Source: Nemertoderma westbladi
Taxonomy: Eukaryota; Xenacoelomorpha; Nemertodermatida; Nemertodermatidae
DNA: 50,482 nt
Direction: 5' to 3'
Assembly: GCA_032718475.1 (NCBI GenBank)
Contig: JAUCBJ010001912.1
Span: 1-50,482, forward strand
Part shown: positions 1-10,786 of the stretch, piece after piece
Position numbering within the stretch: the first letter of the stretch is position 1
Layout: every line of letters begins with the position of its first letter
Position numbers and translations under genes: made by a program
Notes under the pieces: generated by a model
What the model saw: the letters and a program-made list of their open reading frames with translations, nothing else
Database searches by the model: none
Told to the model about the DNA's origin: nothing

Positions 1-1170
1 TGTTGGTGGGGGGTATTATTTGGTGCATATTCGAAATAAATTAAATATTATATAAAGAAATGTAACATAAAAAAAAGTTTCAATAATATGCAAATTTTAT
101 GGACCTATTTCATTTCTATATTTACAGAATAATCGCAAACCAAACAAGATGCCATTTGGAATATAAGAAAACAGAAGCAGATTATTATATATATAATATT
201 GGAATATCAGAGAAGAGAAACTTAATTATAACAAATCAACAAATTAACAAATAACATCCCAATAAAGTAATCCAACCCTACAGACAGACAGTAGTTCCGA
301 TGTTCTAAACTCAAACTATACTAAGTATTCAAAAAAAGATCAGATCAATTGATTGAATAACACCAGTTCAAAACCGTATCTTACAGAATATTATATTCAG
401 TTACCGAAAATATTTAATAGTATTGATGTTGAGGGCCAGTATTATAAATAGGTTTATGAATAATTTATATTATGGGAATTTTATAACTTTATTTATATTA
501 TAAATAATAACAAAGATTTAATTATTTTGCTTAGGGAGAGCTCGCAATTTTCGCTAAAATTAGATCTAAAATAATTAATTTATATCAGATATAAATACAT
601 AAATGATAATTTTATTCCCATATTATCTGTATTGAGTATTCGAGTAATACCTGTGTATCTCCTACGTCTCTTTGGTAGATACAAACCTGGTCCATCCACT
701 AATATAAAGTTTTAATTATTACTCAGAGGTTCCCATTGGTTATATTATTTAACCAATAAAACATTGGTTTACATTGAGTGTAACGGAGTTGGTTCCCATT
801 CAGAACTACTATAATGTTATATGTTTATCTAATCTATTCTAATTATCTCGGTCCCACTGTGGCTGGTTGTGGTTTCCCTAAAGTTACCCGACAACCCTAT
901 GTCATTGTACGTCCGTCCGTGTTACTAAACTATCAACTCTGTTTGGACAATCGCACTCCATTCTGCATCCAAAATCTCCAGTTCAGCTATTTATATCCTT
1001 ATAAAGGATATATTTAGCATTAATTACAGCGACCAGTGGATTGGTTACAGACTTGTTCAGTAAACCCAGGGGGGTCTGTATTGGATACACAGGGTTCCTT
1101 CTCTATATACTTACATTCCTATATGGAACACTGAAATGAAACCAAATCAGATTTTCAGCTGTTGTAATTA
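1..1170. other. AT-rich non-coding DNA
   Basis: No supported gene, RNA gene or element boundary is visible in this stretch. It is strongly AT-rich and every reading frame is short. A 67-codon frame at 814-1017 has no recognisable domain and is treated as chance. Confidence 0.6.
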
Positions 1171-1740
1171 TTGAAGGATCATTATTGTGAGCTAACCCTA
1201 TTCCTTTATATTAATTATTTGTATTTATTGAAGGATCATTATTGTGAGCTAACCCTATTCCTTTATATTAATTATTTGTATTTATTGAAGGATCATTATT
1301 GTGAGCTAACCCTATTCCTTTATATTAATTATTTGTATTTATTGAAGGATCATTATTGTGAGCTATCCCTATTCCTTTATATTAATTATTTGTATTTATT
1401 GAAGGATCATTATTGTGAGCTAACCCTATTCCTTTATATTAATTATTTGTATTTATTGAAGGATCATTATTGTGAGCTAATCCTATTCCTTTATATTAAT
1501 TATTTGTATTTATTGAAGGATCATTATTGTGAGCTAACCCTATTCCTTTATATTAATTATTTGTATTTATTGAAGGATCATTATTGTGAGCTAACCCTAT
1601 TCCTTTATATTAATTATTTGTATTTATTGAAGGATCATTATTGTGAGCTAACTCTATTCCTTTATATTAATTATTTGTATTTATTGAAGGATCATTATTA
1701 TGAGCTAACCCTATTCCTTTATATTAATTATTTGTAATTA
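1171..1740. repeat. 57-bp minisatellite, 10 tandem copies
   Basis: Ten head-to-tail units of exactly 57 bp start at 1171, 1228, 1285, 1342, 1399, 1456, 1513, 1570, 1627 and 1684. Each begins TTGAAGGATCATTATTGTGA and ends in an AT-rich stretch. Units differ by only a few substitutions, such as T for A in the fourth and A for G in the last, so the array is young or homogenised. Because 57 is divisible by three, one frame stays open across the whole array as a 19-residue repeat. It has no ATG (first codon TTG) and is best read as a by-product of the repeat. Confidence 0.95.
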
Positions 1741-1849
1741 TTCGGTTTAATTGATGTGATTTAATTGGATTGTGTCCCAGTTATTTATATTCAGTCATAA
1801 TAAAGAAATTATGTAAATATTAATAACATATTAATATACTGAAAGCTAT

Positions 1850-1954
1850 GGGGGGGGGGGGGGGGGGGGGGCGTAAGTTAGTCTGTTTCATTGGGAGGGG
1901 AGGGGGGGGGGGGGTGTAAGTTAGTCTGTTTCATTGGAGGGGGGGGGGGGGGGG
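1850..1954. repeat. Three poly-G tracts with a repeated spacer
   Basis: Runs of about 22, 19 and 17 G (with one or two interruptions) lie at 1850-1871, 1895-1914 and 1938-1954. They are separated by two nearly identical spacers beginning GTAAGTTAGTCTG and ending TTTCATTGG. This is a tandem duplication of a poly-G plus spacer unit. It abuts the 3' end of the LINE fragment at 1955. Run lengths in assemblies of such tracts are unreliable. Confidence 0.8.
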
Positions 1955-2090
1955 TACTAGGGACCATAGACCACCCCGTAGAGTCCCTTGTTGTTAGTGA
2001 GTGAGGGGTCCATGGTCCCCATAATGGAGGCCGCATTTCCGACCAGGAGGGCAACACCAGTCTCGGCAGAAGGAAGCGGTGAGAGCGGGG
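1953..2090 (-). pseudogene. RLE-LINE 3' end fragment (left arm of inverted pair)
   Basis: Read on the minus strand this segment encodes the last residues of an RLE-type LINE, including the VGNAASIMGT block, and is interrupted by a frameshift just upstream of that block. It is an imperfect inverted copy of 2401-2536 and ends at the same terminal sequence (GTACTAGGGACC) as that copy. Both therefore represent the 3' terminus of one family. It is a truncated remnant without an intact frame. Confidence 0.7.
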
Positions 2091-2167
2091 GCAACTGTTC
2101 GAGAGGAAGACAAATATAGAAAATAACAAAATTATAGATATAAAATAATAAGAATAATAAGCCTTGT

Positions 2168-2533
2168 GTGGGACGCGACGGTGGAGGACCCACTGTCGCC
2201 CAGCCACCTCGCCCAGACGCTATCCGCCGGAGGCGCACTGCAAAGGAAGTGGAAACTCTAAAGATCCACAAGTACCAGGAACTCATGGACCAGGGCTACC
2301 TCTTCCCCCAAGTAGCCTACGAGACCTTGGGCCGCCCCGGTGAACATGCCGAGTTCCTGAAGGAGATCAGGGCAAGACTCCACTCTGTTACCAAGGAACC
2401 CCGATCCCACCGCTTCCTCTTGCAGAGACTGGCTGTTGCCATCCTGGTTGGAAATGCGGCCTCCATTATGGGGACCTTGGACACCTCACTCACTAACAAC
2501 GAGGGATACTACGAGGTGGTCCATGGTCCCTAG
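2168..2533 (+). pseudogene. C-terminal fragment of an RLE-LINE polyprotein
   Basis: An open frame of 121 codons matches, in order, the C-terminal tail of the larger element at 4464-6740. Shared blocks are an AKEVETLKIHKY-type helix (compare EELKRVKYRN there), then FPQVAYETLG (compare FEPLAFETTG), an FLKEIRARL helix, EPRSHRFLLQR and VGNAASIMGT. In this LINE class that region lies at the end of the restriction-like endonuclease domain. The copy is 5'-truncated and lacks reverse transcriptase. The similarity is clear but divergent, so it belongs to a sister family. Confidence 0.7.
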
Positions 2534-2727
2534 TACCGTAGGCACAATACCTTTAGACCTTTAGAGGCACAATATAAGTAATGGCTATAATATTGATGCA
2601 TTATACTGAGTTTGTGAGGGGGTGTTTTCAATACAGGCTGCTAATGGATTATATTGGTTGGAAATATGGTTTGACAGATGGGAGGCAATGTAATAGGTAA
2701 TATTTCAACATCTACCTTTTGTCTGAG

Positions 2728-2820
2728 CCGCTTGCGGAATGGTTAGAGCACCACACTGGAGGTCACCAGTTCGACCCTGTCTGGACGTCATTGACGACTT
2801 TGCTAAGCTGTGCCCAACGT
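2728..2820 (+). mobile_element. tRNA-derived SINE fragment
   Basis: The sequence has a box A-like element (TGGTTAGAGCA, 2740-2750) and a box B-like element (AGTTCGACCCT, 2769-2779) at tRNA-like spacing, starting GCCGCTTGCGGAA. The tRNA body is not completed by a matching acceptor stem. It continues into an unrelated tail and AT-rich DNA. That pattern fits the head of a tRNA-derived SINE rather than a working tRNA gene. I see no poly(A) tail or target-site duplication. Confidence 0.55.
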
Positions 2821-3080
2821 TAATTAATTATTATATATAATTTATTATTAATTTTATTTTATTATTTTCTTAATTTTATTATTTTTGAATTTTCATAATT
2901 ATTGCATAATTATTTCATAATAATTCAATTCAATTCAATTTAATTTACCCTTTTAATAATACTAAATTGCACAATTAATAATATACAACAAATATACATT
3001 TGTTACATATCCTCCGACAGGAAACTATAGCAAGCTAGTGTAGTTGCTGGTATGGGAGCGTGATTGGGTGTGTTCAGTTC

Positions 3081-3120
3081 GGGGGGGGGGGGGGGGGTTG
3101 GAAATGGGGGGGGGGGGGGG
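3081..3120. repeat. Poly-G tracts
   Basis: G runs at 3081-3097 and 3106-3120 are separated by TTGGAAAT. The surrounding DNA from 2821 to 3334 is AT-rich and shows nothing else I can support. Confidence 0.8.
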
Positions 3121-3334
3121 TGGTTGTAAAGTATCCTTTTTAAAATATAGTTATTTAAGCAAAACTTTATCTAGTTCTATAAAACACTAATAATGTACTG
3201 TGACGAATAATAGCTAAGGGATCTGTCTGGGTGGTGATACAGTCAGTATTCGGTTTGTGAAGGTATTTTGTCGGTGGTGTTGCTAAGTCTTACAGTTTGT
3301 GACTTACAGTCTTACAGAGTCTTACAGAATATTT

Positions 3335-3764
3335 AAGGATTTGTAAATTGGTGCAGCGCGCGACTGATAATGTTTGAAAGTTATGGCTCGAACTATTTTG
3401 TTAACTTGCACTTTGATTTTAGCAGTATATGCGTGGTGACTATTTCCCCAAAGAGGTATTCCGTATATTAGATAAGTAAAGAGTTCTAAGAATGTCAAGA
3501 GGTAGAATGTGTCTCAGTTTAAATAAGATCCCGGATAATTTTGATATTTTTGCTAATACATGGTTGCAGCGAATTTTCCAGTTTATTTTATTGTCTATGT
3601 AGATTCCTAGAAATTTTGATGCCTTAGTTTTAGTTAATGGAGTTGAATGAAGGCTCACATCCGGAATTATTTTATTTGAATTGCGATTGTCCAAGATAAT
3701 GTATTCTGTTTTATTTAGATTCAAGGAGAGTTTATTGTCCGTGAGCCATTCATCAAGTTCGATG
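3335..3764 (-). pseudogene. CR1/Jockey-like LINE reverse transcriptase remnant
   Basis: On the minus strand the frame reads ELDEWLTDNKLSL, then NLNKTEYIIL, KFLGIYIDNKINW and LFKLRHILPLDILRTLYLS. After a frameshift near 3478 it continues as YGIPLWGNSHH, NKIVRAITFKHY and the end of the fragment. This is the thumb and connection region downstream of the YADD box in CR1, L2 and Jockey-like reverse transcriptases. The catalytic domain is absent at the upstream side. It is a short dead fragment with one frameshift and no visible termini. Confidence 0.75.
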
Positions 3765-4463
3765 TTCGATCTATTTCAAGGAAATTCGTTGAGATATAAT
3801 TAATAGATTCTTCATTTTTGTACTTCTGTTTCTTGCTACTTTCCTTTGTTTCGGACTATACATATTATTATTATTTTTTTTAGAAAGATAACTCTTTAAT
3901 TAGGGTCATTATGTCAATTATTATCTTCCATCACCGCGTGGAACATCGTTGTATTTAAACCTATTCCAAAATATATTTTATGAGGAAAAAAGTTCTGGAA
4001 GGGCCATACCTCTCTACTTGTTAATTAGAGCCCCCTAGTGGATCATATTAGTATTTCATTTACATCTAATCAAGATAGTTAGGTATGCTCAAAAGTTATA
4101 TATTCGCTCTGGCCCTTATCGGCCAATGTATATATAATTATATATATCAAATGCAGGACCAGAATCGTTATGCTGCATTGCAGCTGCATTTTTAAGAATG
4201 CTGTTCCGGCCTGTCGACAAAATTGCGCTGCTACAACACCATATCACTTATTGTACTTAGAATTCACTCGTGTGAATCCGATCGAAAAATACAATTTTGA
4301 AAAAAGTACTGGGGTGGTTATTTTGCAGCACCAAAATTACATGTAGTGAACAATTTTCATAAAATATGAAAGTTACAATTTTCGGCTAATTGTTTTAATA
4401 CAATTTTCAATACGGGTTTTCTGGTGCGTAAAATTCATTGTAAAATATTTAAAAATAATCTGA
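3765..4463. other. Non-coding spacer
   Basis: AT-rich DNA between two LINE fragments. No frame, repeat or RNA gene can be supported here. Confidence 0.5.
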
Positions 4464-6740
4464 TTAGAAGATACAATCAATGCCCTCAGGGAGAAGCACC
4501 CACCTGCCCCACTTGATCTTGATCTCCCACCACCCCCAGATGACACACTAGCAGGTCCAGTTATCACTACGAAGGAGGACGTCCTTGCCAGTATCCAGTC
4601 ATTCCCCCTTTCTTCTGCTGCTGGCCCCGATGGCCTTCGCCCAGGTCATCTCCGTGACATGGTCAGCAGAGGAACTGGAGCTGCTGGTGACAAGCTGCTC
4701 AGTGAATTGACTAGGCTCGCAAATACAGCACACCGTGGGGAAACCCCTAAATTTGCTGTGCCAATCTTCTTTGGGGCCTGTCTCTGCGCCCTTAACAAAA
4801 AGGGGGGAGGTCTGCGTCCAATTGCTGTCGGCAATACATTCAGGCGCTTGGTGACAAAAACTGGCATTAAACCCCTCTCAGAAGTTCTTGGAGCTGAACT
4901 AAGGCCCACACAGCTAGGTTATGGAACCAAGGGTGGTTGTGAGGCAGCTGTGCATGCGACCCGGCAATATATCAATGGCACTAAGGAACAGAAGGTGGTA
5001 CTGAAAATCGACATGAAGAATGCATTTAACAGTATGCGTCGTGATGTTTTCCTGAAGGCAGCTCGTGATCGTTTGCCAAGTATTTACCCCCTTGTGTGGC
5101 AGGCTTATTCCACACCTACAGTCCTTATTTTCGGAGATCACATCATCGAATCGGCCACTGGTATGCAACAGGGTGATCCTAGTGGCCCTCTTCTCTTCGC
5201 GGTGGGAGAGGAGCCTGTCACCAAACTTGTTGGTTCAGAGCTGAATATCTGGTTTCTTGACGACGGTACGGTAGGTGGTACTACAGAGAGTGTTCTTTCG
5301 GATGTCGTGGCAATAATACCAGAGCTAGCGAAGATTGGTCTAATTGTTAACGATGCAAAGTGTGAATTGATACTACTCAACCATACACCAGAAGCCGCTA
5401 CTGAGACAATCCACAAGTTCAGTCAGCTCCTCCCTAATATTAGGGTCCTAAACAAGGTGGACCAGGTCCTTCTAGGAGCTCCCCTTACACGGGATGCTAT
5501 TGAACCAGCTATCCAATCAAAACTCAAGTCTCTCGAGGTGATGGTTGATCGGCTGGTACATGTTGATGCACATCAAGGCTTCACCTTACTCAAGAATTGT
5601 CTGGCAGTCCCCCGGCTACAGTACACTCTGCGCACATCACCCACATTCAACAACACTGGTGACTTGCAGGAATTTGATACAGTTGTCCAAGATGCCCTTT
5701 CTAGTATCACCAATGTTAACTTTCAGGGAAAATCCATTACCCAGGGATCACTACCAGTCAGTCTCGGGGGACTTGGGATCCGTAAGTTGGAAGATCTGGC
5801 ACTGCCTAGTTATATTTCCTCTCTTCATTCCACCAATATCCTCGTTAACTCCGTCCTCTCTAACACATTTGGACTGGAGCCATCGTGTGATTTGGCAGGA
5901 GCCGTCAAGGCATGGAGGGAGAAGTTCTCTTCAGTTGAGGAACCCAGTGGGGCAGCCAGGAATAACCAGAAAGCCTGGGACACTATCTCTGCGACTATAA
6001 CACAGAGAGACCTGTTTGCCAAAGCGGATCAGGTCGAAACAGCACGCCTGGCTGCAGCAGCGCAAGTGGAGAGTGGGCTTTGGCTTCATGCGACCCCTAT
6101 TCCATCTTTAGGGTCGAATTTGGATCCGGAAGCTCTTCGAATTGGTATAGCACAGAGAGTTGGTGCACCTATCTGCCATAAACACACCTGCAAGTGTGGC
6201 AAGGAAGTGGATATTCTTGGGCACCATGCACTGTCCTGCCGAAACAGCATGGGTAGGTTCCCACGTCATGCAGCTCTCAACGATGTGCTGAAACGTTCAC
6301 TGAGCAGAGCTGGTCTACCATCTGTCCTGGAACCTACTGGGTTGGATAGGGGAGATGGGAAACGTCCTGATGGTATGACCATCTACCCCTACTCGAAAGG
6401 CCGGTGCCTGGTATGGGATGCTACATGTGTGGATACCTTTGCCCCATCCCACATTATTCGCTCTGCCATTGAGCCATCCTCAGCATCAGCAGCAGCGGAG
6501 GAGCTAAAGCGTGTGAAATACCGCAATTTGGGTCAGCAGTACCAATTCGAACCCCTGGCCTTCGAGACCACAGGAGTATTCGGTCCATCCACCATCAGCG
6601 TGTTAAAAGATCTTGGCCGAAGACTCATAGCGGAGTCAGGAGACCCACGCGAGAGCTTGTGGCTGAAGCAACGCATCGGGATAGCCATAGTGAGGGGGAA
6701 TGCCCTTTGTGTTCGGGGTTCAATCAGCGCTGTGGAATAG
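4464..6740 (+). CDS. RLE-LINE reverse transcriptase / restriction-like endonuclease (5'-truncated)
   Basis: A polyprotein of about 758 codons with no internal stop. The visible order is an AAGPDGLRPGHL block before the fingers, RT motif A KIDMKNAFNSM, motif B QQGDPSGPLLF, and motif C WFLDDGT (about 5261-5281) in place of the usual Y/F-A-D-D. Next come a CCHC finger (CKCGKEVDILGHHALSC, about 6189-6239) and an RLE core with KRPDGM (about 6360-6377), VWDATC with the second acidic residue, and EELKRVKY. This architecture, with the endonuclease C-terminal to RT, is that of early-branching non-LTR elements such as R2, CRE and Utopia. They cut target DNA with the PD-(D/E)XK-like domain and prime reverse transcription there. 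The N-terminal DNA-binding fingers are missing through truncation. The first ATG in the surviving frame is 4659, inside conserved sequence. Confidence 0.85.
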   Translation, partial: LEDTINALREKHPPAPLDLDLPPPPDDTLAGPVITTKEDVLASIQSFPLSSAAGPDGLRPGHLRDMVSRGTGAAGDKLLSELTRLANTAHRGETPKFAVPIFFGACLCALNKKGGGLRPIAVGNTFRRLVTKTGIKPLSEVLGAELRPTQLGYGTKGGCEAAVHATRQYINGTKEQKVVLKIDMKNAFNSMRRDVFLKAARDRLPSIYPLVWQAYSTPTVLIFGDHIIESATGMQQGDPSGPLLFAVGEEPVTKLVGSELNIWFLDDGTVGGTTESVLSDVVAIIPELAKIGLIVNDAKCELILLNHTPEAATETIHKFSQLLPNIRVLNKVDQVLLGAPLTRDAIEPAIQSKLKSLEVMVDRLVHVDAHQGFTLLKNCLAVPRLQYTLRTSPTFNNTGDLQEFDTVVQDALSSITNVNFQGKSITQGSLPVSLGGLGIRKLEDLALPSYISSLHSTNILVNSVLSNTFGLEPSCDLAGAVKAWREKFSSVEEPSGAARNNQKAWDTISATITQRDLFAKADQVETARLAAAAQVESGLWLHATPIPSLGSNLDPEALRIGIAQRVGAPICHKHTCKCGKEVDILGHHALSCRNSMGRFPRHAALNDVLKRSLSRAGLPSVLEPTGLDRGDGKRPDGMTIYPYSKGRCLVWDATCVDTFAPSHIIRSAIEPSSASAAAEELKRVKYRNLGQQYQFEPLAFETTGVFGPSTISVLKDLGRRLIAESGDPRESLWLKQRIGIAIVRGNALCVRGSISAVE

Positions 6741-6950
6741 AGTTATTCTCGCCGAGGTAAAGGGAGTAGATCAAAGAGTCATCGAGGTAAAGGGAGTAGA
6801 TCAAGGAGTCGTGGAGGAAAGGGGAAGAAGAAAGGAAAGAGAGGAAGATCGAAGGGGTGTGGGAAGAAAGGAGTGGGAAAGTCGATATCTAATCAATTCG
6901 ATGTTGCAGCTGTATGGAAGAAGTTGATGAGAGGAAAATAAACAGTTGGA
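4464..6950 (+). mobile_element. 5'-truncated RLE-type LINE copy
   Basis: The coding frame is open from 4464, directly after an in-frame TGA at 4461-4463, and has no initiating ATG before conserved sequence begins. This marks a 5' truncation near 4460. After the stop at 6738-6740 a 3' UTR of roughly 200 bp contains a direct duplication of a unit of about 30 bp (GAGGTAAAGGGAGTAGATCA at 6754 and again at 6784) and becomes A-rich near 6940, which I take as the 3' end. I could not identify a target-site duplication. Confidence 0.65.
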
Positions 6951-7471
6951 ATGTCATTACAGTACTTTAGGTTAATATGATTGTTTATCTTGTCTGTAAA
7001 TTCAAAAAATAATTGTTTATCATTCGGAGGTAAATAAAATCTGATTAGTATAAATGGCTGTTTTAGTCCGGTTTAGGCTGGTTTAGTAGGCAAAAAATGA
7101 AAAAAAAAAACAGGTAACCAGCACTTTTCAGTTTGAACACAAAATTATTTGTTCACTTATACGATGCTATAAATTCCCATTTTTAGGTTTTCTGGGGCGC
7201 TGATTCTAATGGAAACATTTCTCATTTTCCAGAGCATTGCTACTCGTATTTTTCTGTATAATATGGTAAATTTTGGTTCTAGCACCATATTTCGTACCCA
7301 TCACCAAAAAAGTACAAGTTTGAGATGTCCAGTGCGGTTTTTATTGATTCCATCGGATTCAGGACCCTCATAAACCCGTATAACGCAAGAAACAAGATGA
7401 TACTATCTATTGATCAATTTGCTTATTTCCAAAAATTTAGTGCTGGCACAACAATTGAAACCCTGAAACCA
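6951..7471. other. Non-coding spacer
   Basis: AT-rich sequence. No feature can be supported. Confidence 0.5.
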
Positions 7472-7999
7472 TTAATTTAGCTCAAATTCTTCAGAGTCCA
7501 ATGTTTCAGTTTCGGGTCTCTCCTCCAAAGTAGCGCGATAATTTACTCTAAGCACATTTATACGCTTATTCATATCTATAAAATGGTTACGAATTACCTG
7601 CAACTTATCATATAGGGATGTCAGAGTTCTAAACTGTCTCTCTTTGGTCGCTATACTCACCAACTTCTGTAAATTGATTGTTTGCAGGTGTAACAGCTGA
7701 TCATATTCATCCAGCATTCCGGCTAAATCTGCCGGCTCATGGGTTCCACTGTCTAGCCATTTGGTTAATTTATTTGTCGCCTTGGTTACCTTACCCATGT
7801 AACCACCTGCACTTTTATTAATTGTAGGATGCCTCAAGGATGTGTTACTATCGTCACTACTGTCAGCATCAGGGATTTCATCTTCAAGGTGTCGAGCAGC
7901 ACCCTGAACTATAAACCTAGAAGCAGGGACGATACCTACTGTCTGTGTGGTAGGGGAACTAATAGTCTCATTATCATTATTATGCGGAGAATGTGCCGC
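7472..7999 (-). CDS. Hypothetical protein, helical, unassigned
   Basis: The minus-strand frame is open from just after a stop at 8000-8002 to the TAA at 7472-7474, about 175 codons. The first ATG lies near 7800, so a full-length product would be about 109 residues unless the upstream part is joined by splicing or belongs to a truncated gene. The upstream part is acidic and serine-rich (EIPDADSSDDSN). The rest looks helical, with KLTKWLDSG, LDEYDQLLHLQTINLQKLV and LRVNYRATLEER. There is no zinc finger or catalytic motif. The general pattern resembles the helical N-terminal part of some BEL/Pao Gag proteins, but I cannot assign it. A host exon is the alternative. Confidence 0.35.
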   Translation of the reverse strand, partial: AAHSPHNNDNETISSPTTQTVGIVPASRFIVQGAARHLEDEIPDADSSDDSNTSLRHPTINKSAGGYMGKVTKATNKLTKWLDSGTHEPADLAGMLDEYDQLLHLQTINLQKLVSIATKERQFRTLTSLYDKLQVIRNHFIDMNKRINVLRVNYRATLEERPETETLDSEEFELN

Positions 8000-8002
8000 T
8001 CA

Positions 8003-8846
8003 TGTTTGGGGCCACGTTTCACGGGTTTGAATTCCGAACCGATCACCGGGTGATTTTATTCCACCATTTTTATTCACAAATTCACCAACACAAACAAAAC
8101 ACAATTAGGGTTAATACATATAAAATCTCGAAGAATAATCAATATAACAACAAAACTGGTTTTTAATGGTTCCAGTAAGTTCTCGTTGACATTGCATAAA
8201 ATTCAGTAAACCGGTTTTAACTTGGATATGAGTAGCTACTAGCTTTCTTATTCGTCCAGCAAACAGATAAATGGCCAATCACAGCGTCCTTCTTATCACC
8301 TACATGGAATGGGCCTGGCGCATGCGCATAACTAGAGTTCAAACATAAAAAGCATCTAAATCAATTTGTAAGGGCCACCCGTTTAGGTATAAAATTGGAC
8401 AAATTATGGATGTAGAAATTCTGTATCAACATTAGTTTAGATCCACCTTATTTACTGCGGTTTCAATACAGATATAAACTTGATTAAATATTTCCTAGTT
8501 TGCAATAAAATTCGGAATTCAAAATCGTCAATAAATTAGCCATAAATAATATCGTAAAAATAAATAAGTTTTTTCATGTATAGCTACTGCAGTACGTACA
8601 GAGTTGAACATATTTACTGTTTTGATTGACACTATTTATTTTATAACATTATTTATGATATCATTATGACATTATTTATGTACCGTTTATAACTTACCGT
8701 TTATTTATTAATTAACTTTATATTAGTTTTTATGATAGACCAATATTATTGATTCAAGATACCGTATTTCTGTGGTGCTATTTGGTCAATATTATTAATA
8801 ATACAACAATAATATGTTCAGCATACTTGCAGCATAAGGGCTCTCT
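8003..8846. other. Non-coding spacer
   Basis: AT-rich. A short segment near 8025-8055 (GGGTTTGAATTCCGAACC then ATCACCGGGTGAT) contains a small palindrome, but nothing can be named from it. Confidence 0.4.
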
Positions 8847-9170
8847 GAGCGCCAGAGGAAATTATTACAGTTATCCGATCACTGTACGATGGTTCCACCA
8901 CATTAGTGTCTCCTGCTGATGGTGGCGAGACCGATCCATTCGAAGTATTATGGGGAGTCCTTCACGGTGACACACTTGCTCCCTTTATACTCGTAATTGT
9001 GGTTGACTATGTTCTACGCATGTCCTTAGATCATCATAATGATGATGGGGTGAATAATGGCACAAGAATTAGAGGAAATCCAGCAAAGTACCTAACTGAT
9101 CTAGACTTTGCTGATGACTTAGGGGTACTGTCAGAATCACTAGAGGGAGCTCAAAGGTTCCTCTGTTCAT
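8847..9170 (+). pseudogene. LINE reverse transcriptase fragment (same family as LINE A/B)
   Basis: The translated order EEIITVIRSLYDGSTT, DPFEVLWGVLHGDTLAP, IVVDYVLRMSLDHHNDDGV, KYLTDLDFADDLGVLSESLEGAQR is collinear with 46060-46390 of LINE A, with scattered substitutions and a small deletion after NDDGV. It includes the FADD catalytic box (near 9107-9118). Both ends are truncated and no RT domain is complete. It is an older copy than LINE A or B. Confidence 0.85.
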
Positions 9171-10690
9171 TGGGGCAGAATCGCTCAATATTAATCTGTA
9201 TCTCATAACTGAGCCCCGTGCTGCGCGAAGGCCCCACGAACGTGTTTAAAGTTGTTTTAAGGGCTGCTGAAATTGTTACTCTTGTATTTTTAAGCTGCAA
9301 TATGGCATTTTGAAACCAGCTGATGGCGTTGATAGGTACCCAGTTTAAAACCAATCAGGAAATACAGTAGTGATTCTAGTTTTTTTTAAGGGCTCCAGTA
9401 ACTTATTATTCTTTATAAAGTGATAGTTAGTTAATATTTTATTATATATTTTATATGTCACTAGTATTGGTCTTTACACCACCTATTATTGACAATATGA
9501 TTAGAACAGTGACCTGGGCACGGAACTACCTATTAACATTATCTGGTATTGGATTATGATCTACTGAAGGAATAATATATTCTATCGGATATTGTGTGAA
9601 AGTATTAATATATTGTGTGGTATTATAAATATATACTTTATTCGATTAGTGATAGTATTAGTATAACCTCATTATTTTCGAACATTTCTCGGCGAACTTT
9701 AAACTTACTGTAAAGGTTAATAAATTTCCTAGAAATAAATTTGATACATAATATAAAATTTGAAATTATTATGTATTAATTTAAATAAAATTTTTACAAT
9801 AAAATACCAAACTAGTTCTAGTTCTATAGTTAAACTAGTTCTAGTCAAACTAGTTAATTTAATTACTTTAATTATCAACCACTGTATTTCGGTATTAATA
9901 AAAATTAATTTAACCATAAAACTTACATATTAATAATTATAAATTCAAATATTTAATACATGGCAGTACTAATAATTAACAATACATATAATAGAATATA
10001 AAACAAAAGACAAACTATAATAACAATAATAGTAAGTATTACACACTCCTAGCATACAAACTAGTTTAATATGTATAACAAATGTATAAATTTATTATAG
10101 AAAATACTAGTAAAGCTAGCAAGCCTTATACTTAATACATACATAATACTTGCATAATTAATGTAGGTACTCTAAAAATAAAATAAAAACAGTTGGTTTT
10201 TTATATTTTTAAGTCCAACACCTAAATGAACGTATCTTTATATAGGCCTAATCTAAAAAAAGTATTAATTATTTTAATTGTAATATTCTTCATCAGAGCA
10301 GCCAGTAGCGCGTTCTATTGATTGTATCGCATTCGGTGTCAGGAAGGTTGGCTGCTACGTATTCAGGTAGACACATCGGTATTAATGACGTTGGAAGTGT
10401 GAATACTGAGGCCAAGTCGTGGGTTTTTGGAACTGGAATATGACTCAGCGTCATCGTGTATTGTTACCAAGCTAGCAATTTGGCGAAAGCAATTCAGTTT
10501 TTGATTGGCTGGCTGCAGCCGTGTCAGGGAGTCCGCCGCCGTAGTCTAAGGTCGAAGAGATAAAATTGTTATAGATTATCAACATTCGAATACAATAAAT
10601 TATAAATTAATGTGTAAATTTACACAGTGTCGTGCGGGCGCACAGGCAAACACAAAAGCAAAACATCAGGGCGTACCAGGGCGAAATTTG
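9171..10690. other. Non-coding AT-rich spacer
   Basis: About 1.5 kb of mostly AT-rich DNA without a supportable gene. GC content rises from about 10300 towards the start of LINE A. The exact 5' boundary of that element cannot be fixed from one copy. Confidence 0.5.
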
Positions 10691-10786
10691 GGTGGAAACT
10701 TTAATTAACTGAAAGATGGTATCCCCCCTGAGTACTTTAACCTGGGTCAGGTCAGGTATTCTAGGTCATTGATCAAGAAAACTTGC

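Noticed and set aside
1171-1737. 188-codon frame with a perfect 19-residue repeat
   Set aside because: It has no ATG and is fully explained by a 57-bp tandem repeat whose length is divisible by three.
2728-2800. Functional tRNA gene
   Set aside because: Box A and B are present, but the acceptor stem does not close and the 3' part is unrelated, so it is called a SINE fragment.
10720-10752. Resemblance of GATGGTATCCCCCCTGAG to the LINE RT start (GATGGTGTTCCCCCTGAG)
   Set aside because: The match is short and does not continue into coding similarity, so no extra LINE copy is called.
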